Assembly (NCBI RefSeq): GCF_900188415.1
Contig: NZ_FZNV01000001.1
Location: forward strand, 216,837-280,836
Length of the DNA stretch: 64,000 nt
Source of the DNA: Maribacter sedimenticola
GTDB lineage: Bacteria; Bacteroidota; Bacteroidia; Flavobacteriales; Flavobacteriaceae
Direction: 5' to 3'
Shown here one piece after another: positions 37,135-45,880 of this stretch. How positions within the stretch are numbered: position 1 is the stretch's first letter; every line of letters starts with the position of its first letter. The notes beneath the pieces were generated by a model. The model saw nothing but the letters and a program-made list of their open reading frames with translations, did no database searches and had not been told where the DNA came from. The position numbers and the translations under genes are program-made.

Positions 37135-38151
37135 ATGCCCGTTGTTGGAAAAATTTTAAAATTAACACAGAACAAAAACCTCTCTAAGCACGAGCAATTA
37201 GTACAAGGTGTTATAGAATCAATTGAGGAAGGAAAATTGGCCATTGGTGACCAGTTACCATCCATTAACAATATGGTCGATGAAATTGGTTATGCAAGGA
37301 AAACCATCTTCAAAGCCTATGAAGAGCTGAAAGATAGAGGGTTGATTGAGTCTAGGCAATTAAAAGGATATTTTGTAATCAGCCAAGAAACAAACATTAC
37401 AAAACGGATGGCTTTGTTATTGTTTGCTTTTCAAAGTTATCAAGAGGAATTCTATAAGACCTTTAGAAAGGAAATGGGCAAGCGTTTTCAAATTGATGTT
37501 TTTTTTCATCATAATAATCTAACCATCTTTGAAACCATTCTTACCAATATTAACGGTAAATACGGAATGTATGTTATAGCCCCAATACAAGACCCAAAAG
37601 TAGTTCCGCTATTACAAACTATAGAGCCAAAAAAATTGTTGTTGGTAGATAGATATTTGGATTTGGGCACCCCTTTTTCATATATCTCACAGGAATTTGA
37701 ACAGGTTATTTACAGTTCTTTGGTTCAATTGCTTCCTGAGATAAAAAAGTATAATAAGGTCATTTTGTATTTTAATGAAGAGAGCGATTATAGTCCAATA
37801 TCTATTCGCAACGCTTTTGAAAGATTTTTGGAAAACTACGATATCAAGGGTAGTGTCAAGACCAATTATTCTTTTGGTACCGCCACAAAAGGCAATCTGT
37901 ATTTTATTTTAGGGGATACTATATTATGGCATGTTCTAAGGGACTGTGTTAGAAAAAAGTATAAAATAGGCGAGGATATCGGTATACTTTCACAGAATGA
38001 TAATGTAGCCAAAGAGATTGTATTTGGAGGCATTACCACAATCTCAACCGATTTTAAGGAAATGGCCAAAAAAGCGGCCAGACATATTAAAAATGATGAC
38101 CTAACCCAATGTATAATGCCATCTACATTAATTAAGAGAAATTCCTTGTAA
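37135..38151 (+). CDS. GntR-type winged-helix transcriptional regulator
   Basis: 338 residues. The N-terminal GntR winged helix (about 15-85) reads IEEGKLAIGDQLPSINNMVDEIGYARKTIFKAYEELKDRGLIESRQLKGYFV. The C-terminal part (about 90-335) looks like a LacI-type periplasmic-binding-fold sensor domain, for example GILSQNDNVAKEIVFGGITTISTDF. This architecture is found beside Bacteroidota sugar-utilisation loci. It is divergent from the susC operon, so it probably controls it; the effector is unknown. Confidence 0.88.
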   Translation: MPVVGKILKLTQNKNLSKHEQLVQGVIESIEEGKLAIGDQLPSINNMVDEIGYARKTIFKAYEELKDRGLIESRQLKGYFVISQETNITKRMALLLFAFQSYQEEFYKTFRKEMGKRFQIDVFFHHNNLTIFETILTNINGKYGMYVIAPIQDPKVVPLLQTIEPKKLLLVDRYLDLGTPFSYISQEFEQVIYSSLVQLLPEIKKYNKVILYFNEESDYSPISIRNAFERFLENYDIKGSVKTNYSFGTATKGNLYFILGDTILWHVLRDCVRKKYKIGEDIGILSQNDNVAKEIVFGGITTISTDFKEMAKKAARHIKNDDLTQCIMPSTLIKRNSL

Positions 38152-38260
38152 TACGTACTTGTACCAGTAGTGAATTTTATATCATGTTTTACCTTAGCAG
38201 GATATGGTCTTAATTATGGTGTGATTCAATAGAAATGGTTTATTACTAGGCATTTTGTTC

Positions 38261-38268
38261 TATTTTTG
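38261..38268 (+). promoter_or_regulatory. Putative -7 box for prenyl synthase gene
   Basis: TATTTTTG fits TAnnTTTG and sits 15 bases before the ATG at 38284. It overlaps the TTG that opens the longer frame, which argues for the ATG. Confidence 0.4.
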
Positions 38269-38283
38269 AAGAAAATTGAGCGC

Positions 38284-39258
38284 ATGCATTCCATTAGTGA
38301 ATACCGAGAGGAGTTTGTGGCATATCTAAACTCTAAAAAACTAACCAAAGAGCCTAGGAATTTATACGAACCAATCAGCTATATTTTAAGCCTTGGCGGT
38401 AAAAGACTTAGACCGGTACTTGTTTTAATGACCGCGGAAATATTCAATTCCCAGTATAAAAAGGCATTGGATGCCGCACTTGCTATTGAGGTATTTCATA
38501 ATTTTTCCTTGGTTCATGATGATATTATGGATGATGCCCCGGTAAGGAGGGGAAAAGTTACCGTACATGAAAAGTGGGATATTAATACCGGTATTCTTTC
38601 CGGAGACGCAATGTTGATCATTGCCTACCAACTTTTTGAAAATTATGAGCCTCTTGTGTTTAGGGAATTGGCCAAACTATTTAGTAAAACCGCTTTAGAA
38701 GTTTGCGAAGGGCAACAGTATGATGTTGATTTTGAAACTCGCGATGATGTCATGTTACCCGAATACCTTAAAATGATCGAATATAAAACTGCGGTCTTGG
38801 TCGCAGCAGCCCTTAAAATGGGTGCAATAGTTGCAGGAGCTTCCGCAACTGACCAAGAGCATATGTATGACTTTGGATTAAACTTGGGCATTGCTTTTCA
38901 ATTGCAGGATGATTATCTAGATGTTTTTGGTGATCCTAAAACCTTTGGCAAACAAGTGGGCGGTGACATTATAGAGAATAAAAAAACGTATCTCTATCTT
39001 AAGGCCATGAATTCAGGATCAGAGGCCACTTCTAAAGAGTTGGAGCATTTATATTCCATTCAACCGGTTGAAACGGAAGCAAAGGTAAATGCAGTGCGAT
39101 CAATATTTAAAAAGACCAAAGCGGATGAGGCAACACAAAACGCTATAGCGGATTATACCGAAAAAGCGTTTAAGGTCCTTGAAAAGATAGATATTCAAGA
39201 ACAAAAAAAGAAATTACTCAGAACATTCGGTGAAAACCTAATGAACAGAACTGTTTAA
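38284..39258 (+). CDS. Polyprenyl diphosphate synthase (GGPP/FPP-type)
   Basis: Condenses isopentenyl diphosphate onto allylic diphosphates. 324 residues from ATG 38284 (MHSISEYREEF). The first aspartate-rich motif DDIMD is at residues 79-83, followed by DAPVRRG; the second is DDYLD at 209-213. A Phe lies five residues before the first motif, consistent with a short-chain product such as GGPP (inference). The stop shares TTAA (39255-39258) with the convergent lycopene cyclase gene, and the pair fits carotenoid synthesis. Confidence 0.93.
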   Translation: MHSISEYREEFVAYLNSKKLTKEPRNLYEPISYILSLGGKRLRPVLVLMTAEIFNSQYKKALDAALAIEVFHNFSLVHDDIMDDAPVRRGKVTVHEKWDINTGILSGDAMLIIAYQLFENYEPLVFRELAKLFSKTALEVCEGQQYDVDFETRDDVMLPEYLKMIEYKTAVLVAAALKMGAIVAGASATDQEHMYDFGLNLGIAFQLQDDYLDVFGDPKTFGKQVGGDIIENKKTYLYLKAMNSGSEATSKELEHLYSIQPVETEAKVNAVRSIFKKTKADEATQNAIADYTEKAFKVLEKIDIQEQKKKLLRTFGENLMNRTV

Positions 39259-40397
39259 AATAGCCGGTTAAAAAACGCCTTAATAAAAGGTAGTTTTGGA
39301 CATGCGTTTATAAAAGTGATATCTTCTTTTAAGTTGGTTTCTTCATCTAAAAATTTAAAAACTTTCTGCGGTTTCAATTTGCTGAACAATGATTCAAATA
39401 CCTTATGGCCATTTGCATTTTTAGCATATAGCACATCAAGAAATAAAAGATCGTAAAACCAAAACTTATTCTTTAAATTAAGTTTTGACAAAGGTTTTCC
39501 GTTTTTAATAAACTCTATTACTAAAGGTATTTTTTTGGCCGTACTCATTAAGGTATAACCCGTACTAGGTTTTGCCCATCCGCCAGCGGTTCCTATATAG
39601 CGTATTCTATTGGTATGGTTTTCCCTAAAATCATAACTGGTCATGGGAATACTGCCATATTCTTTTTCCACGATTTCAAAGGAATCGCATAAAAACCTGC
39701 TTTTTATATAAATTTTCAGTTCTTCTTCGTATTCCTGTTTGTCCAATAGATGTTCTGAAAACAGTGTGTATTCAATTAGTGCCGTATGGGTAGAATAGGG
39801 TAAAACATACATAAATCTAGTATTCCCTTTTTGAGGAACTGAGAAATCCATGTAAGTAATTTCCTTGGGGTCAAAAACCGGTTTTTGAGTTTGTATTACC
39901 CAACCTGTAAAATGTTGTTGTAAAACAGGATACCGCTTTTGGTTCTTGGTCATGCTAAAGTTAAAAATACTATTGAAGATATAAGAACCTGTGTAGCTGT
40001 TATTTCTTGTTTTTACAGTTACTATTTCTGAATTTTCTACAAGGTCTATTACCTCTTCCTGAATAAATGTAATAGCAGGACTGTTGTTGATTTTGTTTAA
40101 GTAATGGGTGTAAAAATCAATTCCCTGTATCATTTTATAAGTGTAGGGAGCTATTAAAGTACGCTGGGATAATTTTTTGCTTTCAAAATGGACAGTGTTC
40201 CATTCTTTCTTTACGATTGTATCAAATTGACCGGGACCTTTTTCCCAAAAGCACCATGTGCGATCATTGGTTTTTTTGGCATTTTTATCTAAAAGTAAAA
40301 TTCGTTTGGAATTAAAAAAGGAGTCATTGGCCATGGCGTTGGCCAATAAAAGTCCAGAGGCTCCGGCACCTATAATAATATAATCGTATTTATCCAT
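39255..40397 (-). CDS. crtY: Lycopene beta-cyclase
   Basis: 380 residues. An N-terminal FAD/NAD-binding Rossmann motif (IIIGAGASG, Gly10-Gly15) is followed by the cyclase signature DRTWCFWEKGP near residue 45, and later RYIGTAGGWAKPSTGYTLMS near residue 285. It converts lycopene to beta-carotene, the precursor of zeaxanthin, the common yellow pigment of marine flavobacteria. It faces the prenyl synthase gene and shares its stop bases. A TAnnTTTG box lies 38 bases upstream of the ATG. Confidence 0.92.
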   Translation of the reverse strand: MDKYDYIIIGAGASGLLLANAMANDSFFNSKRILLLDKNAKKTNDRTWCFWEKGPGQFDTIVKKEWNTVHFESKKLSQRTLIAPYTYKMIQGIDFYTHYLNKINNSPAITFIQEEVIDLVENSEIVTVKTRNNSYTGSYIFNSIFNFSMTKNQKRYPVLQQHFTGWVIQTQKPVFDPKEITYMDFSVPQKGNTRFMYVLPYSTHTALIEYTLFSEHLLDKQEYEEELKIYIKSRFLCDSFEIVEKEYGSIPMTSYDFRENHTNRIRYIGTAGGWAKPSTGYTLMSTAKKIPLVIEFIKNGKPLSKLNLKNKFWFYDLLFLDVLYAKNANGHKVFESLFSKLKPQKVFKFLDEETNLKEDITFINACPKLPFIKAFFNRLF

Positions 40398-40434
40398 GAA
40401 TTTAGTGGTAGGTAGCGGATACTAGTTATTACCT

Positions 40435-40442
40435 CAAAAATA
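40435..40442 (-). promoter_or_regulatory. Putative -7 box for lycopene cyclase
   Basis: Minus-strand TATTTTTG, 38 bases upstream of the crtY ATG, in the 70-base gap behind the TonB receptor gene. No TTG at the ideal spacing. Confidence 0.35.
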
Positions 40443-40467
40443 CAAAATACCAAACGTCTTTTATAGT

Positions 40468-42744
40468 CTAATTGATTGTGTAACGCAAGCCAAAAAATGT
40501 TCTTATACCTTGGTTTGGCGCATAAACATAAGACGGGTCAAAAGTTAGGCCATAGGGATTGTTCTGTGTAGGTACCGCGTTTCCATTGTTATCAAAGGTT
40601 ACTTCTTTATCAAAAGGATCGTTTGCGCGCGCTATTATGAACGGATTGCCTTTATTCGGTGTCCAGTTTAAAATATTTTTTACGCCACCGTATATCTCAA
40701 TATTTGTAAGGCCTTTATGCGAAAATTGAATGTTTTGAATGCTCCAAGTGGGAGAATATTCCCTTCTAGGATCATTTGCACCCAAAGTTGGTAAGCGCAT
40801 TGGCCCATAAAGATTTCCCGTATAATCTATGGTCATATCCCAAGAATTAACGGTGTAGCTAACTCCCCAGTTTGCTGCAAAACTTTCCGTTAAAATTTGC
40901 CTTGTAGTAGCCCCGTTCTCTGTTGTGCTAACATCCTGGAAGGTTGCTCCCAACATTATTTTAGGACCATTGTGGAAAGAAATATCCAAACTGGTACTCA
41001 GGCCCTTGGAAACGGATTTACCCCTTAAATTATCATATATAATTTGATTTGGATCGGTGTCATAATCGGGTATAATGGCATTTTTAAAATTTGTGTAAAA
41101 GATAGACGCATCCAATGCGGCGAAAGTACCATTGTCACTATATATCTTTTTAAGATAGTTGAGGTTGATATTAAAGGAACGTTCCGGTTTAAGTTCCTCG
41201 GCAATGATAACATCGCGCGCACCGGTTAAAGCGGCATGTTCTTCGGTAAATAAATTAACGACCCTAAAGCCGGTCCCTGCATTTATACGTAAGATGTCAT
41301 TGTCGGTAAATTTGTAACGGTAAGCCCCTCTTGGGGTAAAAATGCTACCATGTCTTTTATCAAAATCATATCTAAGACCGCCAAGCAACGCATGTTTTTT
41401 ATTAAAGGCAATTTCGTCCTGAATAAAAATACTTGGAATAAGCACTTCGTTGGGCAGGTTGCCGTTAAGATCCATCGTAGCGGTAGTATTATCATCATAA
41501 TAGTTGTATCTCAGTGCAGTTCCTGCAAGAAGATTATGGGTGTTAAAGGTCTTGTCCCATGTAAGCTGTGTAAAACCAATTCGTTGGTCCGCTAGGTAGG
41601 GCACATTTCCATAAACTGAATTTTGGCTATGGTCATTGTATGAAAATGATAGCATTAATTGCTCTTCTACAGGAAGCTGGTATTTGCCCAAAATCTCCCA
41701 TCTTTTTGTATAAATACTTTCCCCATAAATTTCGTCACCTCCCCTAAATTTAGGTGTCCATTGTAGTTCTCCGCCCCAACGGTCCTCATAAAAATACCTA
41801 CCGGCAATGGATAGAACACGTGCATTGTCTCTTTTAAAATTCCATTTTTGAAAAATGGAAATCCGGTCCTGTAGGGTTAGGTCCGTAAAATTATCTTCGT
41901 TATTGTCAATTGGGTTGTCATATTTAAAATAATTGATCCCTAAAAGCACATTGGTATTTTCACCTAGATTAAATTTAGTTCCTATATCTAGGTTAAATTC
42001 TCCCCAATCCGTTATAAAACTATCCACAACCAATTGCGGTGCGGATAAATTGTCTTTAGTAATTATATTAATTAGACCACCTACTGCCTCACTGCCATAT
42101 AATGTAGATGCAGGCCCTTTAATAATTTCAACTTGCTCGATCAAGGAATTAGGTATACCGGATAAGCCATATACCGTTCCCAAACCGCTGACAATAGGCA
42201 TTCCATCTATTAGGACCAGTGTATACGGACCTTCAAGGCCGTTTATATGGATATCTCCTGTATTACAAACATTACAATTAATTTGCGGTCTTACGCCATT
42301 TACGTTCTGTAATGCCTCAAATATACTGGCAGTGGGGTTTTTCTTGAAGAATGTTGGTTTATATACTTCAACGGGCACCGGACTTTCCAATCTGTTGACC
42401 GGTTTTAAGGTTCCGGTAACCACCATTTCCTCCAACGACTCCACATTGGGTTCCAGCACTATATTTATCACCAGTTCCTCGTTTTTAGATAGGGACAATT
42501 TTTTTTTAAAGGGAAAAAAGCCAATGTTAGAGGCAATGAGCATATATTCACCAGGAGGTATTTCATTGATAATATACCTTCCATTTTCATTGGACGTAGT
42601 GCCTATTTGGGTATTCTTAAAATAAATATTGGCAAAAGCCACAGTGTTACTCTCTGCTACTATTTGGCCTTTTATGGTAGCATTTTGTGCATACCCCATG
42701 GTAAGGGTAAGTCCTAAGAGTAAACCAAACACTATTTTAATCAT
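40468..42744 (-). CDS. TonB-dependent receptor, probably metal-related
   Basis: 758 residues: a signal peptide (ending GYAQ), a carboxypeptidase-regulatory-like domain (about 20-110), a plug (about 125-230) with VLIDGMPIVSGLGTVYGLSG and IEIIKGP-like YGSEAVGGLINI, and a beta-barrel. The plug carries a CxxC (NCNVCNTGDI), a possible metal site. The promoter contains a palindromic DtxR-type operator (42756-42771), and the divergent genes are a DtxR repressor and a ZIP transporter, so a metal chelate is the likely cargo. The exact metal cannot be told. Confidence 0.9.
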   Translation of the reverse strand: MIKIVFGLLLGLTLTMGYAQNATIKGQIVAESNTVAFANIYFKNTQIGTTSNENGRYIINEIPPGEYMLIASNIGFFPFKKKLSLSKNEELVINIVLEPNVESLEEMVVTGTLKPVNRLESPVPVEVYKPTFFKKNPTASIFEALQNVNGVRPQINCNVCNTGDIHINGLEGPYTLVLIDGMPIVSGLGTVYGLSGIPNSLIEQVEIIKGPASTLYGSEAVGGLINIITKDNLSAPQLVVDSFITDWGEFNLDIGTKFNLGENTNVLLGINYFKYDNPIDNNEDNFTDLTLQDRISIFQKWNFKRDNARVLSIAGRYFYEDRWGGELQWTPKFRGGDEIYGESIYTKRWEILGKYQLPVEEQLMLSFSYNDHSQNSVYGNVPYLADQRIGFTQLTWDKTFNTHNLLAGTALRYNYYDDNTTATMDLNGNLPNEVLIPSIFIQDEIAFNKKHALLGGLRYDFDKRHGSIFTPRGAYRYKFTDNDILRINAGTGFRVVNLFTEEHAALTGARDVIIAEELKPERSFNINLNYLKKIYSDNGTFAALDASIFYTNFKNAIIPDYDTDPNQIIYDNLRGKSVSKGLSTSLDISFHNGPKIMLGATFQDVSTTENGATTRQILTESFAANWGVSYTVNSWDMTIDYTGNLYGPMRLPTLGANDPRREYSPTWSIQNIQFSHKGLTNIEIYGGVKNILNWTPNKGNPFIIARANDPFDKEVTFDNNGNAVPTQNNPYGLTFDPSYVYAPNQGIRTFFGLRYTIN

Positions 42745-42755
42745 CTAAAAATAAA

Positions 42756-42771
42756 TTTAGGCAAACCTAAA
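42756..42771 (-). promoter_or_regulatory. DtxR/MntR-type operator overlapping the TonB receptor -7 box
   Basis: TTTAGG-CAAA-CCTAAA is a perfect 6-4-6 palindrome, similar to known DtxR/SirR/MntR-family sites. On the minus strand it contains TAGGTTTG, a match to TAnnTTTG, 17 bases upstream of the receptor ATG. Binding would occlude the promoter. A second 6-4-6 inverted repeat (AATGTA-TTTT-TACATT, 42792-42807) lies nearer the repressor gene. Confidence 0.75.
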
Positions 42772-42820
42772 AAATTGTTTTTACATATAAAAATGTATTT
42801 TTACATTCTAATATTTTGAG

Positions 42821-43483
42821 ATGACCTTATCAGAAGAAGATTATATCAAAGCTATTTATCATTTAAGCCAGATCGATAATAAATCAGTGGCTACCAATGC
42901 TATAGCGGAACAAATGAAGACCAAACCTTCATCTGTGACCGATATGGTTAAGAAACTATCGGAAAAGTCATTGGTCAATTATAAAAAGTACCAAGGCGTA
43001 TCACTTTCCGAGAAGGGAAGGTTGGTGGCACTGTCCATTATTAGAAAGCATAGGTTATGGGAGGTGTTTTTGGTGGATAAACTTAATTTTTCCTGGGATG
43101 AGGTCCATGAGGTTGCAGAGCAATTGGAACATATAAAAAGTGATGCACTGATTGATAAATTGGACGCCCATTTAGGTTTTCCAAAAGTAGACCCCCATGG
43201 CGATCCCATTCCTACCAAGGACGGCACTTTTAAAAAATCAATTAAAAAACTGATCAGTGAATTGCCCGTGCTAAGCGAAGGTGTATGCGTAGGAGTCAAT
43301 GATTCTTCAGCATCCTTCTTAAAATTTTTGGACAAAAATAAAATTGCCTTGGGCGATACCTTCAAAATTTTGGATCGTGAGGAGTTTGATGGTTCAGTAT
43401 CCATATCAACCAGAAGTGGAACCATTAGAATATCTGAACAAATAGCGTCTAATTTATATTTAGAAATTTCCGATACGGAGTAA
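42821..43483 (+). CDS. DtxR/MntR-family metal-dependent repressor
   Basis: 220 residues. The winged helix (TLSEEDYIKAIYHLSQIDNKSVATNAIAEQMKTKPSSVTDMVKKLSEKSLV) occupies residues 2-60 and the metal-binding dimerisation domain follows with HRLWEVFLVDKLNFSWDEVHEVAEQLEH. A FeoA/SH3-like C-terminal domain follows, about 150-220. It binds Fe2+ or Mn2+ and represses uptake genes. It is divergent from the TonB receptor, 13 bases upstream of the ZIP gene, and faces an operator of the expected type. Confidence 0.93.
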   Translation: MTLSEEDYIKAIYHLSQIDNKSVATNAIAEQMKTKPSSVTDMVKKLSEKSLVNYKKYQGVSLSEKGRLVALSIIRKHRLWEVFLVDKLNFSWDEVHEVAEQLEHIKSDALIDKLDAHLGFPKVDPHGDPIPTKDGTFKKSIKKLISELPVLSEGVCVGVNDSSASFLKFLDKNKIALGDTFKILDREEFDGSVSISTRSGTIRISEQIASNLYLEISDTE

Positions 43484-43496
43484 AGACCAACAACAT

Positions 43497-44318
43497 ATGC
43501 AACACATAATTAATTACTTTGAATCTATTGACCCCGTTTTGGCGGCATTTTATGCTACCTTGTTTACGTGGGGACTTACGGCCGCAGGAGCGGCTTTGGT
43601 TTTTTTGTTTAAGGGAATGAACCGTGCCTTGTTAGATGGTATGTTAGGATTTACGGGCGGTGTAATGGTAGCGGCCAGTTTTTGGAGTCTTTTGGCTCCA
43701 GGTATTGAGATGAGTCCTGGAGAAGGTTTTGTTAAGGTCATACCCGCCGCTGTAGGTTTTTTATTGGGTTCTGCCTTTATTTTTGGTTTGGACAAGGTGC
43801 TACCCCATTTACACATTAATTTTAAGGAGAGTGAAGCGGAAGGGGTAAAGACCCCATGGCACAGGACTACCTTGTTGACCTTGGCCATAACCTTGCACAA
43901 TATTCCCGAAGGATTGGCCGTAGGTGTCCTATTTGGTGGTGTGGCGGCTGGTTTTGACGGTGCTACCATTGGCGGCGCCGTAGCTTTGGCATTAGGGATA
44001 GGTTTGCAGAATTTTCCTGAAGGTTTTGCGGTAGCCATGCCATTAAGGCGACAGGGGCTTAGCCGTACCAAAAGTTTTTTATATGGTCAGGCATCGGCAA
44101 TAGTGGAGCCTATTGCCGCCGTACTAGGAGCTTGGGCAGTAATGACCTTTCAGCCCATATTGCCTTATGCACTTTCATTTGCTGCAGGAGCAATGATCTT
44201 TGTTGTTGTGGAAGAGGTAATTCCGGAAACCCAACAAGATAAATATACTGACATAGCAACAATGGGTTTCATAGCGGGCTTTATCATTATGATGACCTTG
44301 GATGTTGGGTTGGGATAA
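43497..44318 (+). CDS. ZIP-family divalent metal transporter
   Basis: 273 residues with about eight hydrophobic helices. The ZIP metal motifs are clear: HNIPEGLAVG near residue 131 and QNFPEGFAVAMPLRRQG near residue 175, in TM4 and TM5. It imports zinc, iron or manganese into the cytoplasm (ZupT-like). It forms an operon with the DtxR-type gene 13 bases upstream, suggesting a manganese or iron role. Confidence 0.92.
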   Translation: MQHIINYFESIDPVLAAFYATLFTWGLTAAGAALVFLFKGMNRALLDGMLGFTGGVMVAASFWSLLAPGIEMSPGEGFVKVIPAAVGFLLGSAFIFGLDKVLPHLHINFKESEAEGVKTPWHRTTLLTLAITLHNIPEGLAVGVLFGGVAAGFDGATIGGAVALALGIGLQNFPEGFAVAMPLRRQGLSRTKSFLYGQASAIVEPIAAVLGAWAVMTFQPILPYALSFAAGAMIFVVVEEVIPETQQDKYTDIATMGFIAGFIIMMTLDVGLG

Positions 44319-44441
44319 AGGCCGTTTTGTAGATCATTGATTTATGGTAAAGGATTGTTTTACCGCTTTGGTAATTTATGGCCGTTTTTTACGTTTCAAC
44401 CTTTAACTTGATTGACTAAAAGATATCTATAGTATTAATTT

Positions 44442-44873
44442 ATGCGATTGTTACGGAATAATTGGTTTTGGAACATCATTCTAGTATTGACCTTGATAAT
44501 TTGTGCAATGGTTTTGGCCATGCATTTTAAGAATTGGATAGGTGCCGATGATGACGGGTTAAACTTGCGGTCAGGATTTTACCGTGTTCATGTTCCCTAC
44601 CAAGAATTGGATAGTGTACTATTGGTGGATAGAATACCCCCTATGCAACGCATAAACGGTTTTTCTGCGTTGGAAAAGGAAAAAGGCATTTTTAGGGAGT
44701 TTAAGGATTCCCTGACCAATAAAAGAGTGCATGTTTTTGTAGATAATATTGGTCATCAGAAGATTAAACTCGTATATAGGGATTCTGTTTATATATACCT
44801 TAACTTAAAGGATTCAGTTGAAACCATACAATTAATGAATAACTTAAGTGCAAAAATTCCAAATGTGGAGTAA
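44442..44873 (+). CDS. Membrane-anchored PH-like protein
   Basis: 143 residues with one N-terminal transmembrane helix (about 8-28) and an extracytoplasmic or cytoplasmic beta-rich body. The body (LRSGFYRVHVPYQELDSVLLVDRIPPMQRINGFS) looks like a bacterial PH domain, with a C-terminal helix. It is 123 bases from the ZIP gene on the same strand. Function unknown. Confidence 0.7.
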   Translation: MRLLRNNWFWNIILVLTLIICAMVLAMHFKNWIGADDDGLNLRSGFYRVHVPYQELDSVLLVDRIPPMQRINGFSALEKEKGIFREFKDSLTNKRVHVFVDNIGHQKIKLVYRDSVYIYLNLKDSVETIQLMNNLSAKIPNVE

Positions 44874-44929
44874 GGCACAAATGAGGATTATATTTTGGCA
44901 TTAAAATTGAAATCAATCTATACTATTCA

Positions 44930-45361
44930 ATGTATCTTATGAACCTTAGAAAATATATCTTGATTTTAATATTTTTAGCATTATCTCCTTTAGTTTACGC
45001 CCAACATAAACTTCAATTAAATGTAGAAGGTGTTCCTACCAAGAAAGGTACCATATGTTATGCAGTATATACCAATGAAAGCTCGTTCTTAAAATTTGAT
45101 AAGGTGTATAAATCCGGTATGGAAAAAGCAGAAGAGGGTAAGACCACAATTGAAATCAACGACCTGCCCGACGGAGAATATGCCGTAGCAATTTTTCATG
45201 ATGCTAATTCTAACAAAAAACTGGATACCAATATGCTGGGTATACCAAAAGAACAAGTGGCGTTTACCAAAGGAAGACTAAAAATGTTTGGACCGCCTAA
45301 ATTTAAGGAATGTGCCTTTATACTGGATTCCAATCTTGACTTGACCGTTACCTTAGAGTAG
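44930..45361 (+). CDS. DUF2141 secreted protein
   Basis: 143 residues; the frame offers ATGs at 44930 and 44939, and the second (MNLRKYILILIFL) gives a cleaner signal peptide, ending VYAQ. The mature part is a beta-sandwich with IEINDLPDGEYAVAIFHDANSNKKLDTNMLGIPKEQ, the characteristic DUF2141 stretch. The family is widespread in Bacteroidota and uncharacterised. It is the last plus-strand gene before a convergent plug-like lipoprotein. Confidence 0.88.
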   Translation: MYLMNLRKYILILIFLALSPLVYAQHKLQLNVEGVPTKKGTICYAVYTNESSFLKFDKVYKSGMEKAEEGKTTIEINDLPDGEYAVAIFHDANSNKKLDTNMLGIPKEQVAFTKGRLKMFGPPKFKECAFILDSNLDLTVTLE

Positions 45362-45381
45362 TATAATGCATTATTATTTCC

Positions 45382-45786
45382 TTACTTATAGGTAGTAATA
45401 ATTATAACTCCATTAGAAGCTCTAGATCCGTACATACCTGCCTCTGCACTTGTAAGGATCCTTATTTTTTTTACGTTAAAACTATCTACAGCCTCGTTTA
45501 CAGATGCAAAGGAGGTACCTATTTCATAACCATCCAAGATATATAGAGGTTCTTGCCTGCCTTGGTTGCTAAAGGAATTTGAGGTTTTTGATAGAACTGG
45601 CACCCCATTTCTGCTAACGATACCCGGCATTTTGGAAATGCGTTCCAACAAGGTGAAATTAGTACGGTTCTTTTCATCTAATTCTTCTGCTACATTGCCT
45701 TTCTCGGTAATGGTGTTCTGAGAAGAACTACAGGAATATAGGGTCATCATCACTACAAATAGATAATATAATGTTCTTTTGTCCAT
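45382..45786 (-). CDS. Stand-alone TonB-plug-like lipoprotein
   Basis: 134 residues from the ATG at 45786 (MDKRTLYYLFVVMMTLYSC, lipobox Cys). The C-terminal half is a TonB receptor plug by itself: QEPLYILDGYEIG, VKKIRILTSAEAGMYGSRASNGVIIITT. No barrel follows. Such isolated plugs could be decoys or adaptors for TonB-type systems, but no function is known. It is monocistronic and convergent with the DUF2141 gene. Confidence 0.82.
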   Translation of the reverse strand: MDKRTLYYLFVVMMTLYSCSSSQNTITEKGNVAEELDEKNRTNFTLLERISKMPGIVSRNGVPVLSKTSNSFSNQGRQEPLYILDGYEIGTSFASVNEAVDSFNVKKIRILTSAEAGMYGSRASNGVIIITTYK

Positions 45787-45880
45787 AAGAATAAATATAC
45801 GCATTTTACGAAATTATTTTTTGACCAAAGGACCGGATATGTAATTCCAAGAAAATTGAAGGTATCTTTATAAAAAAATT

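Noticed and set aside
41933..42625. Plus-strand frame of 230 codons opposite the TonB receptor gene
   Set aside because: Antisense of a well-supported receptor; its translation shows no domain and no start context.
43550..44071. Minus-strand frame of 173 codons opposite the ZIP gene
   Set aside because: Low-complexity Pro/Ala/Lys translation antisense to clear ZIP motifs.
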